Assembly (NCBI GenBank): GCA_024114885.1
Contig: CP099429.1
Span: 1,890,547-1,954,546 of the forward strand
Length of the DNA stretch: 64,000 bases
Reading direction: 5' to 3'
Source: Septoria linicola
Taxonomy: Eukaryota > Ascomycota > Dothideomycetes > Mycosphaerellales > Mycosphaerellaceae
Made by a program: the position numbers and the translations under genes. The notes under the pieces are model-generated. The model had not been told where the DNA came from, ran no database searches, and saw only the letters and a list, made by a program, of their open reading frames with translations. Of this stretch, positions 1 through 11,900 are shown in pieces. Within the stretch, counting starts at the first letter, position 1. Each line of letters opens with the position of its first letter.

Positions 1-1929
1 GATAGATCTTAAGAAATATACCTTTCTATAAGAAAACCTAAAGCTAGTTCTAGATTAGGTTAAACTAGAAGAAATACTACTACTAATAGAGAAGGTTATA
101 GAACTAGGCCTTCTACCTAGGTATAAGTATCTATAGATCTTTATTAGTAAGCTATTAGTAATAACTTAAGAAGAAAGAGAGAGTTATATACGCTAGCTAC
201 TAATAGAGCTTAAAGAAGAAGTAGAAGACTTAGTAAGCTAAAGACTAAAGCTAGCCTAGTAGAGTTAAAGATTTAGAAATTCGATAGGCGATACTTAATT
301 AGAGGTATAAGCTAAGATCTAGCTACTAAAGCCTAGCCTCTACTATAAAAGAGCTAATCTTCCTAAGATCGCGCTATCTTAAGCGCTTCTTTTTATTCCT
401 AGAGCGGCTATCGAGCTCTAATCTAACCTTTCTAAGCGCTTCTCTTAGTCCTAAAGCTACTATTAAGCTCTAATCGAAGCTTCCTAAGCTTGTAATTTAC
501 TAGACTAGTATAAATCTAGCTAAATCTTAGCTATCTTAAGTACTTCTTTTATTCCTAGAGCTACTATCGAGCTCTAATCTAAGCTTCCTAAGCTTCTCTT
601 TTACTAGATTAGTAGAAATCTAGCTAATCCTAACTATCTCGACGCTATTTTCTATAGCTAAGATAAGTATCTATATAGCTAGTTACTCTTCTAAGCTTAA
701 CTTTTAAGTATAGACTTTATATCTACTAGCTAACCTACTATCCTACTCCTTTTTCTAAGTCTCGAGCCTACTATCGCTATAAAAGTTAGCTGTTCTAAGC
801 TACTTTCTACTACTAGGTCTTAAAATCTAAGCTAGATCTATACTTCTAAAGCTCTTTTCTACTAGCGATTTCTAAGGTTAGTACTACGATCTGTCTTCCT
901 AGAGCCCTTTTCTATTACCGATTAGTAAAGTAAGATAATAATTTTCTGTCCTAAAGGTCTTTTTACTACTAATTTTTACCTAACTAAAGGAATCGCTAAA
1001 GATATTAGTTTCTAGTAGAGAATTCTTAAAGTTTAAGGTTTTTTAGCCTATATAAAGGTAGAGAAGCTTAAATCTTTAGTAACGACAGCTCTAATAGCTC
1101 CTTTCTAGCTATTAACTATAGCGCTAGCGGTCTCTTACGATATAGAAAGCGCGATCTAGTAAGTCGACTAGGTATACGAAAAATAAGGCTTTTTTAAGTT
1201 AGTAGAAGTAACGACGACGATATCTAAGTCTTAGTTCTCGTTAGCGATAGTAAGGTATATACTATAGTAGTTAGTAGTAGCGTTAGTAGTATACGATAGC
1301 TATAGAAGCGTTAAGGTAAAGTAAACTTTTAGTTATCTTTTTAAATAATAACTAAAACCTTACGTAACTAAGCTCTACGTATAGACCCCTAATCCTAATA
1401 GTAGTTACGCTACTACGATAAGGTATATAATTAGACTACTTTCACGCTCTAAACGATCTCTTCTTCCTTATTAACTATTAATTAGTTACTATAGAGCCTT
1501 ACTTCTATTAAGTTCGATTCTTATCTTTCGTTACTACCTAGTAACGCTATATAGCTATTTATATACGTGAGTAGTAACTAATATAATAGAAAACTCTATA
1601 ACTAGTTACGCGCCTAACCCTCCTCGCTATTTAAGTTACTCGTTACTAGTTACGCGCTTTATATTACTCTAAGCTACTAACACGACTATTTAAAGACGTT
1701 CTCTTTCTCTCTCGCGTATAAAGAATAAGACTTCTCCTTTCTAGCGTTCTTTAACGCTTAAACGCTTATTAAGACTAGCGCTTTCGCCTTCTATTTTACC
1801 TATTCGAAGTCTAATATAAGAACTACCTAGATAAGATTCCTTAAAGAAAAGACGAAAAATAGCTTCTTTAAGTTCTATATAAGGTATAGCGCTCGCTTAT
1901 ATTAATCGTAAAGGTTCTATCGTTAGCTT
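1..1929. other. RIP-degraded subtelomeric DNA, no gene recognised
   Basis: I see no coding frame that can be followed here on either strand. Positions 1-489 contain no CA and no TG dinucleotide; the first TG is at about 490. This is the strongest RIP in the window. CG dinucleotides persist, so this is not CpG-methylation decay. A partial direct repeat lies at 373-650. Confidence 0.75.
373..650. repeat. Degenerate direct repeat, offset about 158 bp
   Basis: The block starting ctatcttaagcgcttctt at 373 returns at 531 as ctatcttaagtacttctt. Both copies are followed by a cctagagc...ctatcgagctctaatct segment. The second copy is shorter, and a related sub-block (agctctaatc...cttcctaagc) occurs once more between them. 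The copies differ mostly by C/T changes, as expected from RIP. No function is visible. Confidence 0.45.
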
Positions 1930-4900
1930 CTAGCCTTTAAGTAGACCTCTTACTAGTATAACAAACCTTAATAACGCTACTAAAGCTATTCTATCGCTAG
2001 AGACTCTATAAGAACAAGAGGAGAGTATCGACTTAGTACTTAAGTAGGTCGAGGAAGTAAACGATAGAATAAAGATCGGTATATTTAACTTCTTTAAACG
2101 CCTCTTAGCTAAGATTTTACTAAAGCACCTTAACGTATAGAGCGTAAAGCGCGATAATATAAAGAAAATACGCTAAGAAGGCTAAGACTTAGTAAAGGAG
2201 AGAAACTTAATCTAGTAGTAGCTACGTATAGAGTTTAGGTACGAGTAGAACTTCCTTTTCCTTAACTAAGTCTTATACGATAAAGAGATACTTAGGAACC
2301 TTCGCTAATAGTTAAATAAGTATAAAGGCGTCTTTAAAGAGAGCGAGCCTAAAGACTAGGTCTTCTTAGCGTAGTAAAAGTAAGATCGTTTCTATTAGTA
2401 GGTAGCGAACATATTCTCTTATAGCTAGTACTTTTAACTATAGAGGAGTAAGAAGACTCCTAGCTCGTAAGGCTTAGGCTTTATTAATACGAACTTAGAT
2501 AGAAGACGCTACTAGAATAAGTTTAAGGTAGAGCTCTCGTAGGTCGACGTGTTTAGCTACGAGATAAGAGAAGCGCGCCTAGAGGCGAGCTATAAGCTTA
2601 ATTAGTATAGATTTACGATCAAGCTTACTAAAGGAGAGCGTAAAGGAGAGACTTTCGAAGAACCGACTTACGTGTTCTCGGTAGTAGAGAGATAGCTCTC
2701 GATATCTTATAGACTATTACCTCCTTCTAGAAACCTAAGACCTAATAAACGTCCCTCTTCCTCTACGCCTAAGAGCCTATCCTTATCTAGTCCTACTCGA
2801 AACTCTAGTTAAGAAGAAGAAAAAGAAAGTAATTTGCTTATAACTCTAGAGCCTCGCCTTAGAGATTCCGTATCGCCTAGTACTATATAGAAGCTAAAAG
2901 CCTAATTAGAGAAGTTAACGCTAAGCTCTATAAAGAAGCCTACGCTCGTTCTTCGTAAGAGTAGGAGGCTTACTAGAATTCGCGCTAGAGAAACTATTAC
3001 TAACTCGATCGAAACTTCTCCTATACTAAGTACTTTAGATAATAGCGATCCTACGTAAGACTAAGTTTTGCCTACGATAGAGCTACTACTAGGTCTATAA
3101 CGCCTATCGCTAATCGTACTAGAAGATAATAGTAGAATTAAGCTAGAGAGCGACTTAGAGCCTAATCTACGCTACTAGGCTTATATAAAGGATAGTATTA
3201 CCTCTAAAGTCTACTACTATATAATCGTTAGCGGAGCTCTTAAAGAAGTCGATAATATCTAGGAGAAGAAGAAGGTAGCTAAGAGCTACGCTTTAATTAA
3301 CGTTCTTCTGTACCTTAGCTAGCTTCTTTATAAAGAATATATAGCTAAGATAAGTAATACTATAGGTTTAAAGCTACTAAAGATAGCTAACGTAACGTAT
3401 ACTCTCTACTAGCGTATTATTTAGATAGGTAGTATAGCCGATCTCTAAGCCCTTATCGCCTAGAATACTTAAAACCGGACGTAGTTTAAGCTAGAAGCGA
3501 ATACTTTCTTCTCTAAGCCTATAGGACGTACTCGTCGCGGTAAGAAGGGTACTAATACTTAGAAGCTAGAGGACGATATTAACGCTCTAATACGTAAGAT
3601 AGGTAGAAGCTATCTCGGACCCTTTTAGTTCGTAGTAACTAAAGTAGACTTGAAGGTTACTTCTAACGTCTATTAGAAGGCTTAGGAGCTCTTAGACTAC
3701 GATAGTAATAAGAGTACCTAGACCGATTATAGCTTCCTCTTTTATTCTTCTTCTACTAGAGGCCTATTTTAGATCCTAGACTCTTTACTCGAAGCTATAC
3801 GGTATAAGTTTATAGTATATCGATAGTATAATATAGCTATTAGTTAGTATAGTTAGTCTCGCGGCATATAGTACTCGCTATCCTAATAGCTTCTTCGCTA
3901 ATATCCTTTACTATAGCTATACTAGCTAGTTACTACTCTATATACGACTATTAAGTACGTAGCCTACCTATCCGCTACCTTTTATATCTTCGACGATAAG
4001 GTTAGTTCTAACTATCCTAATAGCTTCTAGTATATCGCCTTAAACGAGAATATACTACTTAAGAAGAAAGAGCTTGATTAGGTTTAATTTACGATCTCTC
4101 TAGACGATACTAGCGATAGAGGACGACTTTTACTAACCTCGGACACGATCGGTAATAGGCTCTTTAACTCTAAGGAGGCAAAGTAGCTAGTAAGGCGTAT
4201 TATCGCTAATAAGTAAAGCTACAGTATAGGTTTTATCGAAACTATACCTCTAGTAATTACTAACGAAATAAAAGCTAATCTTAAGCTTAGTTAGAAGAAC
4301 CCTTATATTAAAGCGAGCTCGCTAGTTATTTCGTACCCCTACCTCCCTTAGTAGTATACTCGTACTAACGAAGAGTATCGTATAATTCCGATAGTGTTTC
4401 TAGCCTACTCTAATAGTCGAACGTTAGATAAGCTACCTAATAGTAACTACGTTAACGTTCCTACGATCTATAGCGTATATCTCTACTACGAGCGGATACC
4501 TTTTATAGCTTCCGGCACTATATACTCTACGCGAGTAATAAAACCCTTCGCTACTAAGGTACTTCTAACTAGTCTAGGCCCGATTTCCGATACCTTAGTA
4601 GGCCGAGTTCTATAGACGGATTAGGTAGTAAGTATAGAGATAAAGAAGCTCTTTAGTATAAGTAAGAAGGAGTTCAAGGTCTATATAGCTAAGTAGTAGA
4701 CTACGGCTAAAGCTTAGTTCGATACTACCTACGCTATAGCTATAGATATTAAGGAGTAGGTGTTTAGCGAAGCTAGCTTTATAAACGTAGATAGTAACTT
4801 AGAAGTGTTAGTATCGAAGAAAAGAGAGGCCGTTCCTAAGGAGATCTCTAAGGATATAGTAGAAGAGTAGCGTCTAGCGAATAATAATCGGATCTAAGAA

Positions 4901-4960
4901 GGTGTTTTTAATAGTTATCGTTAGAAAAGGTAACTATTTAATAGGCCTCTAATTAAAAGT
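1930..4960 (+). pseudogene. Large unidentified protein relic (about 950 codons), RIP-inactivated
   Basis: One plus-strand frame (codons starting at positions such as 2126, 3524 and 4394) reads as ordinary protein for about 2.9 kb once TAG/TAA are read as former Gln/Trp codons. There is no obvious frameshift. The amino-terminal third is charged and Gln/Lys rich. At roughly 2700-3000 there is a Ser/Pro/Lys-rich linker (for example PNKRPSSSTPKS). The carboxy-terminal third is more hydrophobic. The segment 4394-4615 is the longest stretch without any stop (73 codons, including YVNVPTIYSVYLYYERIP) and is a survivor of this same frame, not a separate small gene. The start is unclear because ATG would have become ATA; the first convincing coding sequence is near 1970-2040. 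The end is placed near 4960, where the reading fades. I do not recognise the family. It could be a transposon-borne or subtelomeric multicopy gene, since RIP acts on duplicated DNA. Confidence 0.6.
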
Positions 4961-5337
4961 TTAATAGACTTTAATAGAAAACTAACTAGTTTTAAGCAAT
5001 TCTAAGTAAGATCTACGAGTAGTTAGGTGTCTAGTTAGATACTAAGAAAGAGAGGATTAGTAAGGTAAAGGCCTACCTACATACTATACTTAGCGCTTTT
5101 AGTATAAAAGCAAGGTAGTAGCTCGTTTCTAAGATAGGAATATTTACTCTACTTAATTAATTCAATGTCTTATAGTCCTAGTATAGGCTCTTAGTCTTAG
5201 GACTACTATTTTAAGCTCGTTACTACTATTTAATTAACGTATTATAAGACTATTACTCTCTAAACAGGTCTTGTTTTATAGCGACTACTCTTATACCTAC
5301 CTAGGAGGTTAGTATTAAGATAGTTATTATCTATTAC
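4961..5337. other. Intergenic, RIPed, nothing recognised
   Basis: This is the stretch between the unidentified relic and the left edge of repeat X copy A. The frame of the upstream relic cannot be followed convincingly and no repeat was seen. Confidence 0.5.
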
Positions 5338-8300
5338 TAGAAGTACTATATCGCGCGAGAACGCGATAGAATATTAATAATATTATATTTATTTAGAGTT
5401 ATAGTCGTAAGGTCGAAATTATAAGGTTTTAATATAGAGCTAGAATTTAGAGTCTAAAGCCTAAGGTACTAACGACCTCTCTATTCTCTAGGAGAACTCG
5501 CTATATATCTACTAAGATAATAGGTTAGAAATATAGTTAGTATCTATAGTTAGTAGACTTACGCTTCTACTAAACTATACTACTATCCTAGCTAGTAAAC
5601 CTTATACGAATACGATAGTATAGCTATAGATCCTTAGCCTATAGTATAACTCGCTTTATATAGATAGCTAGAAGATTAGATATCTTAAATTTAGTAGTAA
5701 GGAACGCTTTAGCTACCTCTTAGAGGCATTCTAAGGCTACTAATTAATAGCGTAGCCTACTACTAAAAGTAAGAACGATCTCGTAGATAAGCTACTAGAA
5801 TAGGAGGCGTTAGATATATAGTTCTATTATACTCTATAATTTCTTAATCTAATAAAGCGTAATAGTACCTAACTTAAGGATACGACGTTTCTACCTACTA
5901 TTATAAGGTATACGCTTCTAACGAGTATTTGTTTTTACTATAATAACCTTCTTCTAAGGCTTAATAGGCTTCTAAGTAGTACTCTCTAGAATAGCTACTT
6001 TTAGTAGACTATACGATCGTAAACGCTAAGGAGGACTTAAAGAGATCGATACTTAATTATCGGTCCTATACGAAGTATCGTAATCGAAGAATAGTATAAG
6101 AAATAAAGGAAAGAGTAGAGATAGGAGAAAGGAAGTAAAGAAAGAAGAAGTAGGTAGTTAGAAAGATACTAAAACTTACTAAGACGCTATAACCTATAGA
6201 ACCTCGGGTCTAAAGAGATACTAAGAAACTTACTAGATCCTACGTCTATACCTAAATAGGAAGGTACTATACTAGGAAAACTACTACTAACTACGATAAC
6301 CGACTATAAATCTTATCTTAATTAATTCTAGAAGCGTAGAACTAGAGGATAGTTATAGTCGATATTAGTTTACTAGATCTATATAATTAGATATTAGTAT
6401 AGAATAATTAAAAATAAGCTATTAGTTCTAAGTTATACTAAACTAAGGCCTATTCTATTAATAATAAATTATCTATAATACTATAGAAGAGAATATTTCT
6501 ACTATATATACTAGATATATAAAATATATAAATATAAAGTAGTAATACTCTCTTTCTTTTCTAAGACTAATTAAAAAGGCTAGTTCTAAAAGATTAGTAG
6601 AATCTTCTAAATCTAAAGAAAAACTTTCTCTATAATAGACTTAATAGTAGTATCTCGTTATTAGGCCTTAAAATATCTTAAAACTAAATATTTATTCTAT
6701 TAATATATACTATAGGATTCTTAGGATTTATACTATTTTAGTAATCTATTAAGCCTATTAACTTATTAAGTAGCTTAAAGAGTTTTAAACCTAGTCTATA
6801 GATCGATAGAATAGATCTTAATATAATAGCTAAAATTATAATATCTCTAGCTAATATATAAGGTTATATATAGTAGAAAAGATAAGTATAAATAAGTAAG
6901 TACTTCTTAAGAAGTTAAGATATCCTTTCTAGAATAAAAGCTAGGTCTCTATAATCTACTATTAGTCTTATATAATTAGCCTATACCTCTCTTTTTAAAG
7001 TAATCTTTCTTCTATCTAGTAGATATATTATAGAGACCTAGAATAGGCAGACTTAGTAGATATATTAGCCTATACTAAGATATAATCTAATAGTAAAGTA
7101 CCGACTATATATACTAATAACTAATATTATCTAAAAAGCTATATTAAAGTATCTAGAGGCGGACCTACCTTAACGTTACTCCTACTTAGTTAGTACTTAG
7201 ACTCTAGATTTCTCTACTTCCTATAAATTCTAAACCTCGCTTTCTAACTACTTATACTTATAACTAAATTCGTCGTATATTACTATCGCTTATCTAACCT
7301 ACCTAATTCTACTACTATTTAGTAGGTAACCGTTATAGCTATCGAACGCGATACTTTTAATACTAATTATCCTAGAAATAGTATATTAGAAGTATAAGGT
7401 AGAGTCTCTTTCTAAACTCGAGGCGAAACGTATAAGACTTACTACGATAAGAAAGGATATTAAAGACTACTCGATTAATCTAAATATACTACGCGACCGT
7501 ATACGTACTTAAGCTATAGACGAAGATAGAGCTAAAGTAGACCGAAAACGTAAAGTAAAGAATTAAGCTTTTAGTCGTTTTAAGATAAAGTAAATAGCTA
7601 TACTACTAGGGTAGGATAGCCTTAATAAGGACGCGTAGAAGACGTATATTAATTAATAGAAACTAGTCTATAAGGTAAGCTTTACTAAATAATAGTAAGT
7701 CTCTATTATACTATTATATATATAGTCGGTAAACGTAGTCGGCGTATATAGTTAGCGCTAATATTATATAGAGAGAGGAAGGCTCTTAAGAAAGTAGAGG
7801 AAAAGAAATCTTCTAAAGACCTTACTTAGGAAGATAAAGAAGGTTAGTATATCGAGCTCTACTTTCTATATAGAGAGATTAAGAGAAAAGAGAGTATATT
7901 AGAAGAATTCGAAAAAGAAGATAGTAGTATATAGGTTTAGGTACTATTAGATCCTTCTAAATTAAAAGGAAACTCTATAAACGTTATTATCGATAACCTA
8001 CTAAGCTTATCTTAAGAGAAGGATATTTAGGCTAAGTATACTATTAAGCTATCTACTAGTACGCTAGGCTCTACTAACTATAGTAGAGCGACTTATTAAT
8101 ACTAGTATAAAGTAATTAGCGAGTTCTAGTCTAAGATTAAAGCGCTAGATAAACTTATAGCTATATAAGTATATAGCGATAGCGTAAGTCTTTCTATCTA
8201 TTAGAAACTCCTATCTACTAATATAATATAGAGCTCTTCTTTTATAATACTATAGCTTCGAGGTCTAGCTATCTTACTTTAGATATTAGTACTAGAAGCC

Positions 8301-8557
8301 TAAGTTAAGGTATATCTACTAGCTATCTTAAGCGCCGACTATATTTGCCGACTATATACTAATTAACTATAGTCGTATATTACTAATAGCGTTTTACCTA
8401 TACTCTACGATATCTTTTAGATAGAACACTAGGCTATACTATATAATATTCTTAGCTAGAAGCTCTTCTTTATTAATTACTTCTTAATCCTTATCGAGTA
8501 TCTTAGATAGCTAATTCCTACTAACTACGATTAGAATATCTATAGATTCTCTATACC
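5338..8557 (+). mobile_element. Repeat X, copy A, first segment (left part)
   Basis: This segment matches 16476-19700 nearly base for base; differences are overwhelmingly C/T and G/A. The match begins at tagaagtactatatcgcgcg (5338 and 16476), and the flanks to the left are unrelated. X holds at least two stretches that read as protein on the plus strand. One is in 5340-6350 and includes a Lys/Arg/Glu-rich section near 6110-6150. The other starts near 7400 (for example RDRIRTQAIDEDRAKVDRKR in copy B) and runs towards 8550. Between them is an AT-rich segment almost without CG. The class of X is not clear: I see no convincing terminal inverted repeats, LTRs, reverse transcriptase or transposase motif. 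It is interrupted after 8557 by copia copy 1. It is an unidentified 4.3 kb repeat, possibly a mobile element or a segmental duplication. Confidence 0.7.
6361..7090. other. CG-poor, AT-rich segment inside repeat X
   Basis: There are about three CG dinucleotides in roughly 730 bp, whereas the flanks have many. The same segment in copy B is 17520-18240. It could be a former intron, an untranslated region, or a separate older insertion carried within X. On the minus strand some readable frame exists, but no family is recognisable. Confidence 0.4.
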
Positions 8558-8834
8558 TGTTAAGAATGTATCCTAGATAGTTAGTCTAGATATAGACTTC
8601 TAAGCATGGTTCTAGATACCTGAGGCATCTACCTAAGGCTTGGTAAGAGGTATATCTTACTTCTCTTTCTTCTCTTCTTAGATAACTAACTTAATCAACT
8701 TTGTATTTAGTTCCTAGTATATTACTACTATACTATGTATATAAGTTAGTTCAAGATTAATCCCCTATTCTTCTTTACTACGCTATACCCTCCTTGACAT
8801 TGTATAGTATATAATACGCTCTCTACTTTTAATA
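8558..8834 (+). repeat. 5' LTR of copia copy 1
   Basis: 277 bp. It begins tgttaagaatgtatcc and ends cttttaata; the ends correspond to TG...CA with the terminal CA changed to TA by RIP. Confidence 0.95.
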
Positions 8835-8849
8835 GGTTATAAGCCTAGG
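8835..8849 (+). other. Primer-binding site of copia copy 1
   Basis: The sequence ggttataagcctagg directly follows the 5' LTR. In copies 2 and 3 it is ggttataagcccggg. Reversing one TG-to-TA change gives a sequence complementary to the anticodon arm of initiator tRNA-Met, the internal half-tRNA primer known from Drosophila copia. The match to the family rule is inferred from memory of the tRNA, not from a search. Confidence 0.7.
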
Positions 8850-8939
8850 TTTATACACTAAATAGGAGCAACCTATGTTAGTATAGGTTACTTGTATCTC
8901 TTATAGTTTATAGAAAACATTTAGGGCCTAGAAGTTTCC

Positions 8940-11900
8940 CTAACTATATTACTAACGAAGCTAGTTTGTACCTAGTAGTATATAAGTTAGTAAAGATCTC
9001 TATAAGACAGTAGTATATTTCTACTTTATTAATACCTGCCTAGTTCTCTACTATTGTACCTAGTATTACTAGAGTTAGAAGAGGCTACTTAGCCTTCCTA
9101 CTACCTAGTAATAGAAACTCTACTAAGAGAGAAAGATCTGAGTCTTAGTAATTTCCTAAATACGAGGAATCCCTATCCCTTAGAGCTAGTCTCCCTACTA
9201 TAAGAAATTACCCTTCTCTAGAATCCTTAGCTGGTCTAAAGCATTCTACTAATTATTTATTCTATTCACCTATTTCTATAATAGACTAAGAGGATAAGAA
9301 GAGCCAAAGGATTCTAATCCTAGACAGAACTAACTAGAAGAGATAGTTCAAGCTATAGACAGATAAGCTAGAAGGAAAGGACTAGTTCTAGGCAATTAGC
9401 TAACTGATTATTAGAGGGAACCTATATATAGTTTAGTAGGACACTAGTCTTCAGATATATGTCACTTAGAATCAATACTTCTTAAAAGACAATGTAGTAT
9501 ACAGGTTTAGTATTAGATACAGTATTAGTAAAGATAATAAGATAGAGCTAGAGATATAGTATGTTACTATACTAGTAGCTAAGATATAGGTGATTCTCTA
9601 GAACAAGTATAATAGAGTCCTGAAGTCCTATACTATAGGTCTAATTAAGTAGTTTGTTATATTTAGGATGTTACCTAATAAGACAATTAGGGAAGCATAG
9701 AGACACCTTAGAGGCCTAGGTAAGAGGATTACTAAGATTGATCCTTAGGAAGCCTACTACTAGAGCTAAGAGAAAAGGCTAAAACATCTCCTATAGTCCC
9801 TACCTATATTATACTAAGTAGCTAAGGATACTATTATAACCTAACTATCCTTAGATATAGATACTATTCTCCTTCTACTTAAGTCCTAAGAGGTAAGAGA
9901 CAATCTAGACAAGATAGACATAGGTCTAGCTGTATTCTATTCTAGGTAGCCCTACTAAGGAAAGTCCCTACTAATATACTAGCTCTATAAGAAAGGGAAG
10001 TACTAGTTGAAGGATTGTCCTAACCTCCCTACTACTAAGAAACTGTCCTAGTAGAGAAATAGTACTAAGAACTAGAAGGACCTTTAGGGATTATTCCTTA
10101 GAGGGAGGGTTAGAAGATCCCCTTTACTAAGGAATGCTAGACATATTAAGAAAGCTGTCTATAAGTTATTATTATATAATAAGCTAAAGAAGGTTATCTA
10201 GAAAATAGGTAAGTAGCTTTAAAGGATAGAAAAGTCTAGAAAGCTTCTAAAGAAAGGATTTTCAGCCTAGGAGTCTAGTTCTAGTTCTGATTCTAGAACT
10301 TACTCTAGTTCTAGAAGTAATAATAATTCCCTATTAGAAGATAATAACTAAGATAAGTTGGCCTATTCTATAATTGAGGCTAAAGGCAAGTTGTTACCCT
10401 AAGAATAGCTCTTAGATTCCTATGCCTTATCCTATATAACTAACTAACTATCCTTCTTCAGATTAGTAAAGCTACTAAGGAAGAAAGTATAGATTAAGAT
10501 AGGAGGAGGATACCTCTATATAACCTACTCTAGACTAGTATAGATAAAGGGAATCTTAGGAGGAGAAGTTCTACTTAATAGGGTACTATTTGTTCCTAAT
10601 CTTAGAGTAAATCTTATGTTATAGGATTAGTTTAGTAAGTAATTTAGAGTCTAGAAGCCTAATTTCACTCTTACCTCCCTAGATAGCTAAATAGTTATAA
10701 AGACTAAGCTAGTTAGAGGTGTTCTATTTATTAGTAAGATATTACCTCTCCTATAGGAAAAGTTATATTACTTACTATATAATCCTATAGAGGTTAATAA
10801 TGCCTATACTACCCTATTAGAGAAGGATCTAAAATAGTAGGAGCTATAGTATAGAAGATTTACATACTTTAGAAGAGGGTTACTCTTAAACCTTTATAAA
10901 GTTACTAACTTAAAGGAAAGAATTCTAATTCCTAACTAGGAACAGTATAAGTATAGGATCTATATAATAGGCAAGATAAAGAAACACCTAGGTAAGTCTA
11001 TTAAGAGAAGACCTAAAAGATTAGCTCTTGTATTAGTAGATATCTATAGACTATTACTATTATTAGTAAAAGGTTTTATATAGTAGCTTGAGATTATTAA
11101 TAACTTCTTAAGAAAGAAATAGGCATTTCTACTTAAGGCTAGATCAGATACACTAACTGCTCTTTAGAACTAGAGGATTAAGGTAGAAAGGTAGTTAGTA
11201 GCACTCCTTAAGTCTATAAGGGCTAACAATACTAGAGAGATTACTACTTTAATTAAATAGTAGGAGAAGGACTTTAGAATTACCCTTAAGCTAACTAAGG
11301 CCTATAATTTACTCTAGAATAGAGTAGTTAAGAGGTCTATCTAAATATTAGAGGCCTCTATTAGAGTAATACTTAAAGAAAGTAAGATACCTATTAAGTT
11401 TTAGCTAGAAGCTCTTAAAGTATAGGTATATATAAGGAACAAGCTTCTAAATAGACCTGATATTAAGGGATTTAAGCTCTTACCTAATAAAGCTTTTAAT
11501 AGGATTAAACTAACAGTCTCCTACCTTAAGGTATAAGGATATAGAGCTATAGTATATATAGATACAAGAGTATAGCCTTAGTAGGCAAGGAGTAATAAAC
11601 TAATAAATAGAGGAAAGGATACTATGTTTGTTAGATACTATAATAATATAGTAAAGGTATAGAAGTTCTAGGAGCTAGATATAAAGGCTATTAAGTAGCA
11701 TACTAATATAATCTTCTTTAAAGATAAGCTAGGTAGAGAATTAGACTTGAATATTAAGATTAAGAATCTCCCTAGTTCAGCTCTAGAAAGAAGACCTATT
11801 AGAAGGCTAAGAACTATTAGCTAGCCTACTCTATAAGCTAGTAGGAGTACCCTAGGTGCTCCTAGTCTAGGCTAGTAGAAGCCTCCTCTCCCTTAGCTAT

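Noticed and set aside
4394..4615. 73-codon open frame on the plus strand as an independent small gene
   Set aside because: It is in the same frame as about 2.9 kb of relic coding sequence on both sides, so it is a remnant of that gene and not a small protein.
5338..8557. Repeat X as a Starship captain or Crypton (tyrosine recombinase)
   Set aside because: Size and unclear ends invited the idea, but no arginine-histidine-tyrosine recombinase signature could be found in readable frames.
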